NCBI GenBank assembly: GCA_038277395.1
Contig: CM076195.1
Coordinates: 154,247,594-154,311,593 of the forward strand
DNA: 64,000 nucleotides
From: Dryocosmus kuriphilus
Taxonomy: Eukaryota; Arthropoda; Insecta; Hymenoptera; Cynipidae
Direction of reading: 5' to 3'
This document shows, one piece after another, positions 12,227 to 24,620 of this stretch (position 1 is its first letter; each line of letters opens with the position of its first letter). The notes below the pieces were generated by a model. The model did no database searches and was not told where the DNA came from. It saw nothing but the letters and a program-made list of their open reading frames with translations. The position numbers and the translations under genes are program-made.

Positions 12227-13785
12227 GGTTCTTTATCTTAGCCACTCGTGCTACCGGCCGCTCTCAGGCTACGGGAAGTCGACCGGTACAGGAGTGGGGA
12301 AAAAGAGAGAGAAACGAAAGCGCGCGAAGCCTGCGTCCATGGATTCTTGCGGTTAAGAGTAGAATGGACGAACTCAGCTGCCCGCCAGTCTGCTTGGATG
12401 CCTTACTTCTCCTCGCTTCCTTCCTCCCTTCTCGCTGATTGGCTGCTTTCCTGGGCACGAATTCTCCTGGACTGGAATCCGAACCGCAGAATGCTGAGCC
12501 TTTGCAGATGGTTGAACTTCGGGGTGAGGATTGACGTTTTGAATCTTTCTGCCAGCAGATGGAGGGTGGTTTTCCGGTCAACCCTCAAACGATATTGAGA
12601 AATATCTGCATCAGTGCTATTCCTCCGATAAAATATGGCGGAAATGCCTATCCAGTGACGGACTTTATGGCTGTTTCGCCCGATACGAAAACATGGCAGA
12701 AATACCTATCCATAGTCGGATTTTTTTATCATTTCGCCCTGGGCTTTTCCTTAAATTTGAAAAGAGGACAACCCTTAGTGATATATTCCAAAATTAAATT
12801 ACCTTATTACATGTAATTTTCCTTAGTACGCCCGCACCTGGAACTTGCCTTGGATCTAGGGCTATCGGTAGTGCAATCCCGCTGAACCTGAAGAAACCTG
12901 GAGTAATCCGAAGTAACCTGAAGGAAGTAGACGAAGGTCCCTGAACTGTAGAAGCCTTGCTGAAAGGATGTTACATCCGACCCTAATCGACGACTTGACG
13001 AGAAGACAGTATTCCTGAGTTTCCCAACTCAAAACCGCAAAATCATCCTCACAAATTGCCATAAAAAAATTAAATAACAAAGCCAAAATTTACTAATATT
13101 ACTTAAATAATAAAATAAATAAGAGCAGACCAAGGAGTGCCGACTCTACGTGTAGCGTCAAATACTTCGTCCTTACTTTAAAACTTAAATTTAGAATTAA
13201 ATTTTTGTGAGGGTGCCAAACTGCAACATCATAGATTTGAGGAATTTCTGATACAGCAAAAGTTTTCCATGTCAGTCACGTGTATTAAATAAAATGTACA
13301 TTATGGTAGTTATTCATATTTTTGCAATATATAATTACCTAAAGCTTAAATAATTCTTGTTTAATTAAATCAAAAATTACAAAAATGAAATTTATTCTAT
13401 TCATATAAATAAAATAAGGTTTTATGGTTATGGTAAAAAAAGTGAGGTTAGATTTGTCAATTTTCCTTGTACTTCAGTTTCAGCGGTTTGACCGCTGCCG
13501 AGAGACTTAAACTTTATTTCATTATGCATGCTTTTTTAGGATCGAATTATTATTATCATAAAGCCGACATAACATATACGAACACTGCAGGCTTTTGTGA
13601 ATCTCTTTCCATCGAAAGCGTCGAAATTGAGAACAATCGCAGGAAGTCGAGAATAGGACGCCATGGTTTTCCGGTCCGGTAATAGAAATTTCTGTAACTC
13701 TAAGCATCATTTACGTCACTCTTTCGTAATTTTACGTATTATTGACAAAAATTGTTCCGGAAATTGATATCACAAATGAATAATT
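12227..13785. other. Spacer with GC-rich patch; no gene supported
   Basis: 12240-12600 is GC-rich for this window, with an inverted CCAAT box (GATTGGCTG at about 12437). Open frames occur on both strands there but encode low-information Arg/Ser-rich sequence with no recognisable domain, so I do not call a gene. Two imperfect ~58-bp direct repeats share ATGGCRGAAATRCCTATCC near 12633 and 12692. The rest is AT-rich without features. Confidence 0.45.
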
Positions 13786-14625
13786 CAACCACCCGAAGTC
13801 AAAAGGGGATACGCATGGATTCAGCGTGAGAAGTATTGTCCAGAACGTCAATTTTAAGAATTGTTGAAATGTTAATTTTAAGAACCGATGTTTGTAGAAA
13901 ATTTCAAAGCGCATCTTTTCTTCCTTTTGCAAGATTTTGTAGCTTTTTTAGTTTTTGAAATAATTGGGAAAAAGTAGATTTTTTGAAAACATAAAATTTT
14001 AATCTTTTTTAACTTCAACTCGCCCTAACTTAGCCAATTTTCAGAATTTTTTGCTTTAATTAATAAGAAATCACGTGTTTAAGTCTTCTAAGACTAACTA
14101 AAAAAGAAAAAAGTAAATATTGTTATAAACAAAAAAAGTTGTTAATTATTATTTTGTTTAGACATTGTAAAAATCATGAATTATAATCTTCAAGCACTTC
14201 GTTTAGCGAGCGAATTTTGGGCAACGATAAACTTCCAGCCACAAAGTTGTGGACGAATATTGAAAGAAGTTTTTTAGAAAGTTTGGCATCAATCGAATTG
14301 ATAGTTTAAAAATTACTAATATTTCAAGACGCAAACGGTCGGACGTCTGGTGCGTGGAATGTACCGAGAGTCCACACGACGTGAAATGCCACTCTCGCTA
14401 CATTTTGCCATGAAAAATGATGAAAATTTTTGCAATGCATATGTCTAAATATTGAATAATACCAATGTGTAATAATTAAATGTGTTAATAATTTAGCGCA
14501 CTTTAATAATAATTATTGAAAATCCTTATTTGCTGTTGGGTTGAGTGCACGTGCTGTAGCTAATGCAGCTTTTAGCGAAAATTTTGAAGGTCATGCAGGC
14601 CAACCAAAACAAACTGTTATTATGG
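13786..14625 (+). repeat. Left terminal inverted repeat of Sola-like element
   Basis: Inverted copy of 16912-17743, near-complete along its length. It starts CAACCACCCGAAG and ends near the phrase CAACCAAAACAAACTGTTAT. The first base differs from the other copies, which begin G. Confidence 0.85.
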
Positions 14626-14806
14626 TTAATTGTCCTTCTTGTAAAGAAAGAAACTATAAAATAATAGCCATACTTTGGCAGAGAAATTAAAAAGGGCTAT
14701 TTCTGTCATAAGCAGTACACATTTACTTTTATTAAGTATTCTTGCTGTGAAGAATGGTTTTACTAATATTTTAAAAATTGGAATTCTCTAACTGAAGAAT
14801 TAGAAA

Positions 14807-16795
14807 ATGACTCGAGGCAGAAAAAGAAGTAGGACAGAAAGTTCGTGAAATAAGAATAAAAAGAAATGTGCCAAAAATAAGGTAAAATCGAAATTCGTCC
14901 ATGTTCGCCATTAAAAAGTAAATTTTAAACTTTTTTCATCATAATTTTCGTATTTTCAATACTTTATTTTAAAATTAATTTTACTTCTAAAAGATTCTTC
15001 TACATGGGTACTGGATTTAAATAATTTTCTGATGTTAAATTTTTATCGATTAGTGGTCCAAATAATTTTTTGGAGAAACTAGAAAAAATCTACCTCGGGA
15101 TTCCTAGAATATTTTTTTTTTATATTTCAGGGAAAGCAGTATATCACTAAGTCAAAAATTGGTGAAAACAATGTAACCTTGAAAACAGTTGCAGAGAGAT
15201 CCTTCAAAGTTACACAGTCTTGCTGTAGAGATAAATGTTTTGAGAAGATTTCATTGGATCAACAAAAAACATCATATAAAAGATTTTGGGATCTGGGTGA
15301 TTATCATAAACAAGATTTGCTTCTTCGTGGAATGCTAAAATGTAATGATCCTGATGAAACGGAAGCCAAGGAAAAACTTCGCTTAATCAAATGAACGTAT
15401 TTATTCCCTACTGAAGAGAATAACATTACAGTTTGTAAAACATTTTTCTGTAATTTTCTGCGTTTAGGTAAAAAACGAGTTGAAACCGTTCAAAAAAAAA
15501 AACTCTTAAATAATCAGTCTTTGGCAAATTTAGGAGGTGGACGACGCGAAAATCAGGTTAAGTTATCAGAAAATATTAAGCAAATGATACTGAAGCATTG
15601 TGAATCAATTCCACATAAATTTTCACATTATAAACGCAATTCGACTGGTTTAAAAAATTTTGAAAATCCAGCACTAAATTTAAAGACTCTTTACACATTG
15701 TTTGGAGAATATTTTTCCAAAAACGTAAGTGGGGAAAAACATCCAATAAGTGAATGCACGTACAGCAATTTTTTTAACTATTTCAGTGGATTTACATTTA
15801 AATTACCTCGAACTGACATATGCAATATTTGTTATAAAAGCGAAACTGATGGTGTAGAACACCAAGAAACCATAAAGCACAAGGAAAATGCTCAAAGCTG
15901 CTTTGCATTAAAAAAACAATTCCTTTCTGTCAAAAGTAGTCTTTACTGCGAGTTTGATCTTGCAAAAAATTTGCCCTTGCCAAAATTACCAGTTTCTGAT
16001 CAATTTTATCGACGTTTACTATGGCTTTTTCTATTCAATGTGCATATACACAATACGAACAAAAGTTTTATGTTTTCTTTTCTCGAAGGGCTTGCAAAAA
16101 AGGGTGCAAGTATTGTTTGTAATTTTATTCAGTACGCCATATTGAATGAATATGATAAAATGAAGCACCGCAGCATAACTCTTTTTTCGGATGGATGTCC
16201 TGGACAAAATAAAAATTACACGTTGCTTAATTTTTTAATTTTGCTATCCATTTATTTGCAAACACAAATACATTATGTATTTCCAGTTCGAGGCCATTCA
16301 TTCAACCAGTGCGATAGAAATTTTGGTACATATTCCCAAAAATTAAAAAGAATAGAAAAAATAGAAACTTCTGCTGAATATGTGGAACTGATTTGTAATG
16401 CTCGTAAGCTTTCCTTCACAATGATTGATTCGTGCGAAAACATTTTGCAAGATTTTGAAAAATCTTTCAAAGGTAATATGAAAAATCCGAGCAAGCTACA
16501 GATCGGTAAAGCTTTTGTTACACGTTTCTTTTCCGATGGAAAAATCAATGTCTATAATAACTACGAATTAAAAACTCCAACTTCTTTTTCTTTTAAACCT
16601 AAGATTCAGCTAATTAACCTAGAAAAAGTTTCTCCACATCCAATCGGTATTAAAGCTGTTAAAGTGAAGGACGTGCAAAGCCTCTTCAATTATTTGAGTG
16701 CTTCTGGGAAAAGATTCTTCGAAAATTATTTTCAAAAAATTGATCAAAAGAATCAAAACGCAGAAGATACAGAGGGCAGTGAAGATGAGGAGTAA
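14807..16795 (+). pseudogene. Sola-like transposase, two exons, two nonsense codons
   Basis: Exon 1 (14807-14881) starts MTRGRKRSRTESS and ends at donor AAG|GTAAAA; the acceptor is TATATTTCAG|GGA at 15131, phase 0. Exon 2 runs to the TAA at 16793-16795. The frame is continuous except for two stops: TGA at 14846-14848 (the truncated copy at 62968 has TGG there) and TGA at 15392-15394. The exon 2 N-terminal part has a Cys-rich segment (SCCRDKCFEKI). Counting from codon 15521, a C-x2-C-x9-H-x5-H zinc motif lies at ~101-120 (DICNICYKSETDGVEHQETIKH region). The catalytic candidates are D146 (CEFDLAKNLPLP), D224 (LFSDGCPGQNKN) and D265 (RGHSFNQCDRNFG). The tail is acidic. The gene is nearly intact, so the element is fairly young. 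Confidence 0.75.
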
Positions 16796-16911
16796 ATTAA
16801 TGTACAAAGACTGCGTATTTGACTCATTTCTTTTAAGAAATTTATTATGTTTCACATATTTATGTGTATTTTTTGTTTGCATTATTTAGTAAAAAAAAAT
16901 AATAAACCATA

Positions 16912-17743
16912 ATAACAGTTTGTTTTGGTTGGCCTGCATGACCTTCAAAATTTTCGCTAAAAGCTGCATTAGCTACAGCACGTGCACTCAACCCAACAGC
17001 AAATAAGGATTTTCAATAATTATTATTAAAGTGCGTTAAGTTATTAACACACTTAATTATTACACTTTGGTATTATTCAATATTTAAACATATGAATTGC
17101 AAAAATTTTCATCATTGTTGATGGCAAATGTATGTAGCGAGAGTGGCATTTCACATTGTGTGGACTCTCGGTGCATTCCATGCACCAGACGTCCAGCCGT
17201 CTGCGTCTTGAAATATTAATAATTTTTAAACCATCAATTCGATTGATGTCAAACTTTCTAAAAAACGTCTTTCAATATTCATCCACAACTTTCTCACTGG
17301 AAGTTTATCGTTGCTCAAAATTCGCTCGCTAAACGAAGCGCTTGAGATTATAATTCATGATTTGTACAATGTCTAAACAAATAATTAACAACTTTTTTGT
17401 ATATAACAATATTTACTTTTTTCTTTTTTATTTAATCTAAGAAGACTTAAACACGTGATCTGTTATTAACTAAAGCAAAAAATTCTGAAAATTTGCTATG
17501 TTAGGGCGAGTTGAAGTTAAAAAAGATAAAAATTTTTTGCTTTCAAAAAACCTACTTTTTTCCAATTATTTCAAAAACTAAAGAAGCTACAAAATTTTGC
17601 GAAAGGAAGAAAAGATGCGCTTTGAAATTCTCTACAAATTTCGGTTCTTAGAATTAACATTTGAACAATTTTTAAAATTGACGTTCTGGACAATTCTTCT
17701 TACGCTGAATCCATGCGTATCCCCTTTTGACTTCGGGAGGTTC
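16912..17743 (-). repeat. Right terminal inverted repeat of Sola-like element
   Basis: Reverse complement of 13786-14625. It begins aacagtttgttttggttgg just after the transposase stop and a likely AATAAA at about 16900, and ends GACTTCGGGAGGTTC before the AATT duplication. Confidence 0.85.
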
Positions 17744-18170
17744 AATTGAACTACGACACGATAATTCGTAGTATGACCTTGAAAGCCTCAAGTGTCATTT
17801 ATTAGTAGTTTGGTGTTTGTTTGAAACAAATAAAAATACATGTTTTATACCCACTGTCTTCGGGAACATCGTGGAGCAAATACATAGGGGTAAAGGTAAG
17901 TAGATAAAAATTTTAATTGTTTTCAAGAGATTTTCAATCGCACTTGTAAGAAAATACTGACTGAATTAAAAACTGCAAACTTTTGAGGATTGGCAAGAAA
18001 CGTTTCGTGTTTGTAGATCATTCTCATTAAATTGCATAGAATTGGAATTAAAAGGAGTAATTAAAAACTAAAACACGTTTTTAAACCTAAGAATAGATTC
18101 TTTTAGGGTCAGTAAATAATAATAAAAAATGTTTTTTTTCTTTTCTTCTATAGCACATCTCTAACTAAAA

Positions 18171-20671
18171 ATGAAAAGAGCAAAAGAAAGTGGAGCTTAT
18201 TATCGGAATAAGAATAAAGAAAAGGAGGAGAATATCAGAAAGAATGAAGGAGCTTTATTGAAGTTTGTGAAAGTTTCGAAGACGACATAGTGTACGAAAT
18301 CTTCGCCAGAGTCTACGCCAGGGTCTTCGGGTGTGAGTTCTTCAAAGACTAGTGATGTTCGAAACCAAAGAAAAGCTCAAATAGGGCAAATACCCGATAC
18401 CAAGGACTCGCAACCTTTGATTGATAGTACGAATTTGTCAGATTCAATTACTTTTGCTGTGACTACTGAAATTCCGACACCGCAACAAAATATAACCGAT
18501 TTTGATAGCAACGAGATTGGAAAATGTCCTGAAAGTGTAAATTCAAACATGAAATTTCTATTGATACAGAGAGGCCCTGAAGTCATTCAACACATGAATA
18601 CAGATTTCTCTGAAGAGTCAACAGTATCACGCACGATTCAGTCAGATATGGACTCTACAAGATCAAAAGTAGTATCGAGACGTCTGACTAACGATTGGTT
18701 TTACCACACATTGCCAAACGCCGAAAAAGTTTTAAGTTCTTGGGTGGCATATTCTCCTTCAACAGCTTCATGGTTTACTTGGTGGAAATTAAGTCCCAAG
18801 GTAGCCAATCATGAATCAAGTGCACAACATAACTATAATTTTGGCAAATGGAAGGTGTTAGAAAATAGGCTTCGAAAAGGACAAACAATCGATAAAAAAG
18901 AACAAGACATATTGGCAAAGGAAACGAAAAAATGGCATGAAATTCTGACAAGAATGTTTGATATTATACAATTTCTGGCAAAACAAAATTTGGCGTTACG
19001 TGGCCACAGGGAAGATGACACTAGTAATAACAGAGGTAACTTTTCGGAATTGGTGCATCTGCTGGAAAAGTACGATCCTGTTCTCAGAGAGCATTTAGTA
19101 AGGATAAAAATGGGCCAAAACATGTCTCTTACTTATATGTTATCTGAAAATCAAAACGTGTTGATAGAAATTTTAGGAAAGAAAGTTCTCCGACTAATTC
19201 TAGCTCAAGGCCAAATATTATTCCATGATTTTTGACAGCACTCCGGACATTTCCCATAAAGATCAAACAAGCCAAGTATTAAGATACGTGATGATTGAAA
19301 ACCAGAAGGTTAGAGTTGAGAATCTTTTATAGATTTCATTCAAACTAAAAGCAGAGCTGCGGAAGGTATTAGTGATATGATAGTAAACAAACTTAAGGCT
19401 GACGGGCTCGATATCATGAATTGTAGAGGACAAGCTTACGATAACGCTGCCACGATGGCTGGATGCCGCACAGATGTGTAACAGCAGATAAAGGATATCA
19501 ATCCCTATGCCGAATTTATTTCTCGCTCAAGCCATTCACTTAACCTAGTTTGCCTACATGCAGCTGCAGTGGAGGTAAATTCGGTGATTTTCCTTGGCAC
19601 TCTAGAACGCTGCTACGCTTTTTTTTCTACTTCAACGCACCGGTGGGAAGTTCTTCTTGCAGCCACAGGAAGAAGTTTGAGAAGAGTTCAGGATACACGT
19701 TGGAGTGCTAGAGCTGATGCTGTAAATTCCATTGGATATCATTACAAAGAAACTTTGACTGTATTGGAAAAACTGACGGAAACGAATGAAAGCTTGAACA
19801 CGCAGACGGATGCAGGAAGCTTATTAGTCGCTATGCAATCATTTTCATTTTTATGCTACTCAGGCTTCTGGCAACCGGTACTGCGTGAAGTTAATGATAC
19901 TCAAAGGTATTTGCAAACAGAGGGACAGAGCATACATCAGTGTGCTCAGGAAATAAGTGCCTTACAAACCGTATTAGAAGAAAAACGAGAAGAATTTGTG
20001 GACGACGTACTACGATATGCTAAATGTTTATGTGAAGAGCTTGGAATTTCTTTTGAACCCCCAAGACACTTCAAGAGGAGGCATATTCTTGGCGACAGAA
20101 ATGTAGATGTTGGGTTATCGTACGAGAACGAATTGAGGCGAACAATGTTTATTTTAGTAGGCAGAGTAGCTGCTGAAATTCGTGATCGATTCCAACGGCT
20201 GCAAAATCTAGCGCAAAAATATGCCTTTTTAATGCCTGCATAATGTTCGGCTCGGAAGAACTTAACCTAGATCAAGCTCTTCGAGACATAAATACAGAAG
20301 AGTTTCAATATCAGCACGTACGTCTACGAGCGTTCGTAGCTGCAACAGACACAGAATGTAAAAAAGAGCTTATTAGGTCCGGCTCTCTGGGTTTATTAAA
20401 ATACATAATTGTGTCCAAACTTGAAGATGGCTTACCAAATATTGTCATAATGTTGAGGATTTTTCTAACATGTGCCGTTAGAAATGCCAATTGCGAGAGA
20501 AGCTTCTCTAGACCAAAGTTAAAAAAAAATTATCTGAGATCGACTATGCCCACGTTGAGACTATCAAATTTAGCTATTCTGGCAATTAGACATGACATAC
20601 AGTTTGATATTGACGATTGTGTAAAAGATTTTGCTTTTGAAAAAAACATGAAGAGTACATTTTTAATCTAA
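18171..20671 (+). pseudogene. hAT transposase (ZMYM1/DUF4371-like), decayed
   Basis: Plausible start MKRAKESGAYYRNKNKEKEE at 18171, after acceptor-like TTCTTCTATAG. An in-frame TAG lies at 18288-18290. The same frame continues to 19235 and includes NDWFYHTLPNAEKVLSSWVAYSP, which resembles a TTF-type zinc-finger region whose cysteines are gone. The frame then shifts to a catalytic-core-like part (FDSTPDISHKDQ; GQAYDNAATMAG) with a TAG near 19480. It continues through 19569-20243 (W-S-A-R and Arg-rich helices) and, after another stop or shift at 20243, to the hAT dimerisation domain (NANCERSFSRPKLKKNYLRS) ending at 20671. The family is cut-and-paste hAT transposases. At least three lesions mean it is inactive. 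Confidence 0.75.
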
Positions 20672-21378
20672 TTTTTTAAACTAATAGTGACAGAAATAAT
20701 TAATAATACTAGGCACCCTGTAACATGAATATTTTATTCCATCCAAGTTCACCTCAAGTGCTGTTGATTAAGAGAATCGTTGATAACGGTTAAAGTGGCC
20801 ACTTTTGGCGCTAAGTAACGATTCTCTTAATTGGTCAAATGCAAAATACTGAAAAGTGATTCCAAAAATACTACAGGTAATTTACTAGTCAAGTTTTAAA
20901 TTTTTCTAATTTGATCTGATTTAGGAGTAAAAGAAATAAAATTATGGGTGGCGCTGCTTGGCTCTTGTCTGTCCCTTAGGTATAACTTGCTATTTCTTTT
21001 AATTTTATTAAGTTAAGCTCTCTACTCAAGTTATACTTTTTTTGCAATACCTGTAAAGGTTGCTAAGTGATGAGCACTATGTACAATTTAAGATCCTATT
21101 TTACACTCAATTGGCAAAAAAATACTTCAAAACTTGCTATTATTATATATTGTTGCGTGTACCTATTGTTAAGTTAATAAAGTTATGCTTTGTAAATATT
21201 CTGACATTTTAAAAGATAAACTTCCTGAGGGTTTCTTGCTCCATTTCACCCTATAGATGTATGTTCCTTTCGAAGCAGTGGTAGTTTATCTTGACTTTCA
21301 ATAAGTTATACGACGTACATTAGGTCCGTTGAATAAAATATTTAAACTTTAAACTAATAGTTAAAATAGGCGGGGGGC

Positions 21379-21428
21379 GGCTAATTTCCGGTCGACCCTG
21401 GGCGGCGAAACCACACGCTACGCCACTG
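21379..21428 (+). repeat. Right terminal inverted repeat of the hAT element
   Basis: Read on the minus strand the end is CAGTGGCGTAGCGTGTGGTT, the CAGTGGCGTAGC tip typical of many insect and vertebrate hAT elements. It follows the hAT transposase remnant by about 750 bp. A matching left tip was not found upstream of 18171, so the left end is missing or too diverged. The next 8 bases (ATTGAACG) belong to the terminal repeat of the DIRS element. Confidence 0.7.
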
Positions 21429-21620
21429 ATTGAACGAACTTACCTAGTGAATTGCAATCAAAATTGTATGAGCGCCTCCTCCAACAAGATCAGATGATAG
21501 TTCCTCTACTTTGCTCCAGTATTGCCACATTTTCAAAGACAAGAATGAAACACGCATTCGGCCTCACATCCGGCGGCACCTCGCCGCCATCATCATTACT
21601 TTAATGAATTACCGTTATAG
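21429..21620 (-). repeat. DIRS 3' inverted terminal repeat
   Basis: 21429-21495 is the inverted counterpart of 22690-22757 (ACTTACCTAGTGAA and the CTCCTCC block are shared), and 21500-21600 is the inverted counterpart of 36510-36660. Its outer edge is adjacent to the hAT end. Confidence 0.75.
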
Positions 21621-21628
21621 AGGGGATT

Positions 21629-22626
21629 TTTTTTTTGTTTGGTGGAGAAGGAGGTGGAAATCCTTTTGACGGATTGAGTGCGGGACTTGGCCTAAACGGC
21701 CCCTACCCACTAAAATCACCTTCTCCCCCGGCGCTCAGGCTATAAGTCCATTGTGCCTCTTTTTCCATCCCACACCTCTTAATGAAGAATATCGCCCGCA
21801 TTTAGCGTTGAGATGTCCCCAGGTTCCATGAAATGATCCCCGAGGACTTCTTTCCGAAGTCCTGCTAGTGCAGGACATTGGCATGAAACGTGAAGGGATA
21901 TCTTGTCGTCTCTACTGCATTTCCTGCACTCTGTTGTGGGACTAAGTCCCATCTTGTGCCTGTGCAAAGGTCAGACCCTGTGGTTTCAGAGCCTCAGACC
22001 TTTCTGTCTTCCTGTTCAAGGGAGTGTCCTTGGAGCCCTTTTTTCTCTTATCCGCATAACGAGCAAGAGGAGTTGCTCCAGATGAAGCTTTGTTGTTCAA
22101 AAGCCCCTTGTGAGGAACCTCGGCTGGCCGGTAATGTTTTCCTTCGCTACTTGGGAGCCGTCCCCTTTTGGCGATAAATAAAGTCCCATGAGAGGGGCCC
22201 TTATTTTTATTACTTATGTTTCCTGCGTTCGCCATATTGACCCCACGTGAAAAGCTGGTAAATTAAAGGACTGCTCCCTGCAGAGCCCCGCTTACAGGGA
22301 GAGGTTCCGAATAATAAGGGATTGGACCTGGTATCCCTAAGTTTCCGTTCCGACAACTCCTTTAAATTCCGCCATGCCCGTCTCAATAGAGGGGGAAAAC
22401 CGGAGTGTTCAAGGATTTGGTATCCCTGGTGCCATTCAGCTTTCGGCACGGCGATCACGTCTTAGCTTGGCAGCATGAGGAATCGCGCCCCCGATATTCC
22501 AGGAGGCTTTGCTATTACCCCCTGGAACGATCGATTCTTGGTCAGGGTTCCGCAGACCAGAGACCCCCAGTTCCCCAGAGCAGCCGTCACGATACAATCC
22601 CTCTGGTTCTCCTAATCTAGGTCCCT
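21629..22626 (-). mobile_element. 5'-truncated R1-like non-LTR retrotransposon fragment
   Basis: A poly(T) run at 21627-21637 (poly(A) on the element strand) marks the 3' end. Upstream on the minus strand lies a 3' UTR (TTTTAGTGGGTAGGGGCCG ... GCCAAGTCCCGCACTCA) shared with the element at 55536-57475, then a reading frame at 21967-21779 with HRHKMGLSPTTECRKCSRDD and HVSCQCPALAGLRKEVLG. This is the C-terminal Cys/His region that follows reverse transcriptase in R1-like elements. GGGGATT flanks both sides (21622-21628 and 22627-22633), a possible target duplication. It lies between the DIRS terminal repeat and internal complementary region. Frames beyond 21967 are scrambled. Confidence 0.65.
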
Positions 22627-22689
22627 GGGGATTATTATCTAAGGATTTAGATAATTGTGGTTGAATGAAATAACAACTGGGTGGGTTTG

Positions 22690-22790
22690 ATCTTGTCGGA
22701 GGAGAAGATCATACAGTTTTAATTGAACTTCACTAGGTAAGTTCGTTCAATTATTTAATTGTATTTCGCGCCTCCTCCGAAAAGATTAAA
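22690..22790 (-). repeat. DIRS internal complementary region
   Basis: This segment contains, back to back, the complement of the 21429 tip (AAGTTCGTTCAAT) and of the 36719 tip (ATTGTATTTCGC), flanked by CTCCTCCGA-type blocks on both sides. In DIRS elements such a region is thought to template completion of the ends of a circular intermediate. It lies immediately downstream of the recombinase frame. Confidence 0.75.
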
Positions 22791-22950
22791 TAGTAGATGT
22801 TTAAAGTTACGGCAACAAGTTTTATATACACAAACTTTTTCATAAGAAAATAACTTTAATCATGTAACTTTCCTCACCTATAAAAAATCTAATATTAAAA
22901 TGAATTGTGAGGAGTAATTAGGGTCAACCTTGTAACATAGATAAGGTAAA

Positions 22951-23960
22951 TCATTGATTACCTGATACAATACTTCTAACATAGAATTTTGCAAGCATTT
23001 CGGAGTTTCTGGTCCAACCTGTAGTTTTCTTGATCAGCTCTAAGTCTACACCTAACCTCTTAGCTGCGGATGTAGAAGCATGACGTGTGCTGTGTGCTGT
23101 GATAATTGCTGCATTTATTCCACTGATAGATAGAACCTCCTTTGCGCAGCGACTTAGAGTCTGGGAATCTATTTCCTTAACAGGTTTATTTGTGGAAATA
23201 AATAAGGTTTTTACTGAATTACGGATGGACTTTGTAGCTTCTAAATGAGAAGTAAGCGTGTGAGCTTCACAAACCTTCTTCTTTTGATAAAAGGGTAGTA
23301 CCAAAAATGGCTGCATTGAGTTCTTCTTAGATGTTTTAATACGTTCTGGTATTAAAATTTTAATTTTTGTTGAATAAATATTAATGTTCATTATCTCAAT
23401 CAATGAAAAAGTCTGCATACGATGCCCTGTTACTAAGGCAAGAAGAGTGATTAACTTTTTAGAGTTCTTTTAATGTGAATTTTTCATTGGCTGCTTGTGC
23501 AATAAAATAATCTAAGATGACCTACGGGTCCCACGTGTTGTTATACTTAGGGCTTGAAGGTCACAGTTTAGAAATACCTTGAAAAAATCTTTTCATTCGA
23601 CCATCTTATGCAATATCATTTTCCGATATTAGCAATATATCAGATCTAATGCAGTTTAACGTACTATGAGATAACCCTTCTTCATACTCAAGCATAAGGA
23701 ATAAAATTAGGTCTGAGATGGCTGGATCAAATACATCTGCTGGTAGATCAAAACAAAGATCACATTACTTCTTAAAGGCTATATCATAGTTCTTCAAGGT
23801 AGAATTATAAATCGACGAAATCATTATTTCCAAGTCAGATTCTGGTGCTCCTTGCTCCATCATCGCTTGCCAGATGATCTGCCGCCCACCAGGGTAAGAC
23901 TTTTCCACAGCGGATGGGACTTCCTGTTACAAGAAATAAGGAGATTGATGTCAGGTTTGA
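22951..23960 (-). pseudogene. DIRS tyrosine recombinase
   Basis: The last 155 codons (23418-22951) are open and include an Arg in the GHRMQTFSL context just at the frame start, the H-x-x-R box (ITAHSTRHASTSAAKRLG), a GW motif (TTGWTRNSEMLAKF) and the catalytic Tyr (FYVRSI). This is the standard R-H-R-Y set of a tyrosine recombinase, which DIRS elements use instead of an integrase. Upstream on the same strand the N-terminal part can be followed through EVPSAVEKSYPGGRQIIWQ and MEQGAPESDLEIMI with stops (for example near 23766, 23617 and 23523). In DIRS biology the enzyme integrates a circular DNA. Here it is inactive through nonsense codons and frameshifts. Confidence 0.75.
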
Positions 23961-24197
23961 ATATTAATTTATCTGGAATCAACATTTCATGAAAAACTGG
24001 GTACCAATGCTAGACAGGTCAGTCCGTTACCACCACTATTCCTTCTGCCCCGTCTTTCTTTATCTTCCTTAAAGTTTTTAATATAATACTGAATGAGGGG
24101 GAAGGCATAAAAGTTAATGTCTTTCCAAGACAAAGTAAACGCATCTATTTTTACAGATCCAGCATATTTTGTTCATGACATATAACGACGACATTGA
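23960..24197 (-). pseudogene. DIRS RNase H, C-terminal part
   Basis: On the minus strand this piece reads ...AFTLSWKDINFYAFPPFSI...KKDGAEGIVVVTDWPVWHWYPVFHEML, the C-terminal end of the DIRS RNase H/linker region, running into the recombinase N-terminus. It is separated from the rest (27614-28029) only by the CAC element. Confidence 0.7.
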
Positions 24198-24200
24198 TTA

Positions 24201-24620
24201 CACAGCCCCACGAAAAAAAAAATTTGTATGTGCGAAAGATAAGTCTAAGGTATCTATACGTTTTTGAGGTCGCTGAGTCCGAATCCGAGGTCCGTTTGAT
24301 CGTATCAGGTCATGATCAAGGTCAGGTGAAGTACAAATTCATGAAATGCATTAAAAACAAAGTGTGAAACTACACTGATACGTTTTTGGGGTGGCTGAGT
24401 CCGAATCCGAGGTCTTTTTGACCCAGTCAGGACATGTTCAAGGGCAGGTGACGGTCAGATTCGGAAAATGCATTGCAAAGAAAGTAAGAAACTACACTAA
24501 TACGTTTTTGGGGTCGCTGAGTCCGAATACGAGGTCCGTTTGATCCAATCAGGTCATGATCAAGGTCAGGTGAAGGTAAAATTCGGAAAATGCATTGCAA
24601 TGTGTTCCAGACTTAATTTG
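24201..24620 (+). repeat. Left subterminal repeat array of CAC element copy 1
   Basis: Units start at TACGTTTTTG (24257, 24379, 24501), giving a 122-bp period. Each contains GTCGCTGAGTCCGAATCCGAGGTC, an ATCAGGTCATGATCAAGGTCAGG-like block and AAATGCATTGCAA. The array is inverted relative to 27085-27610. Confidence 0.85.

Larger units (their letters stand above)
13786..17743 (+). mobile_element. Sola-like DNA transposon, full length, AATT duplication
   Basis: Long terminal inverted repeats are plain. The left arm runs 13786-14625 and the right arm 16912-17743; tips are CAACCACCCGAAGTCAAAAGG and GAACCTCCCGAAGTCAAAAGG (read inward). AATT lies immediately outside on both sides (13782-13785 and 17744-17747), a 4-bp target duplication as known for Sola elements. 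Between the arms is a two-exon transposase gene. Arms share internal landmarks such as GAAGGTCATGCAGGCCAACC at their inner ends. A second, truncated copy at 61953-63106 is also preceded by AATT. Superfamily assignment rests on the transposase motifs and the 4-bp duplication. Confidence 0.75.

Noticed and set aside
12248..12598. Overlapping open frames on both strands in a GC-rich patch, a possible gene
   Set aside because: No recognisable domain, no splice or start context. Frames on both strands are equally open, as expected from base composition alone.
17744..18170. Left end of the hAT element
   Set aside because: No CAGTGGCG-type tip matching 21409-21428 was found here or further left, so no left boundary is given.
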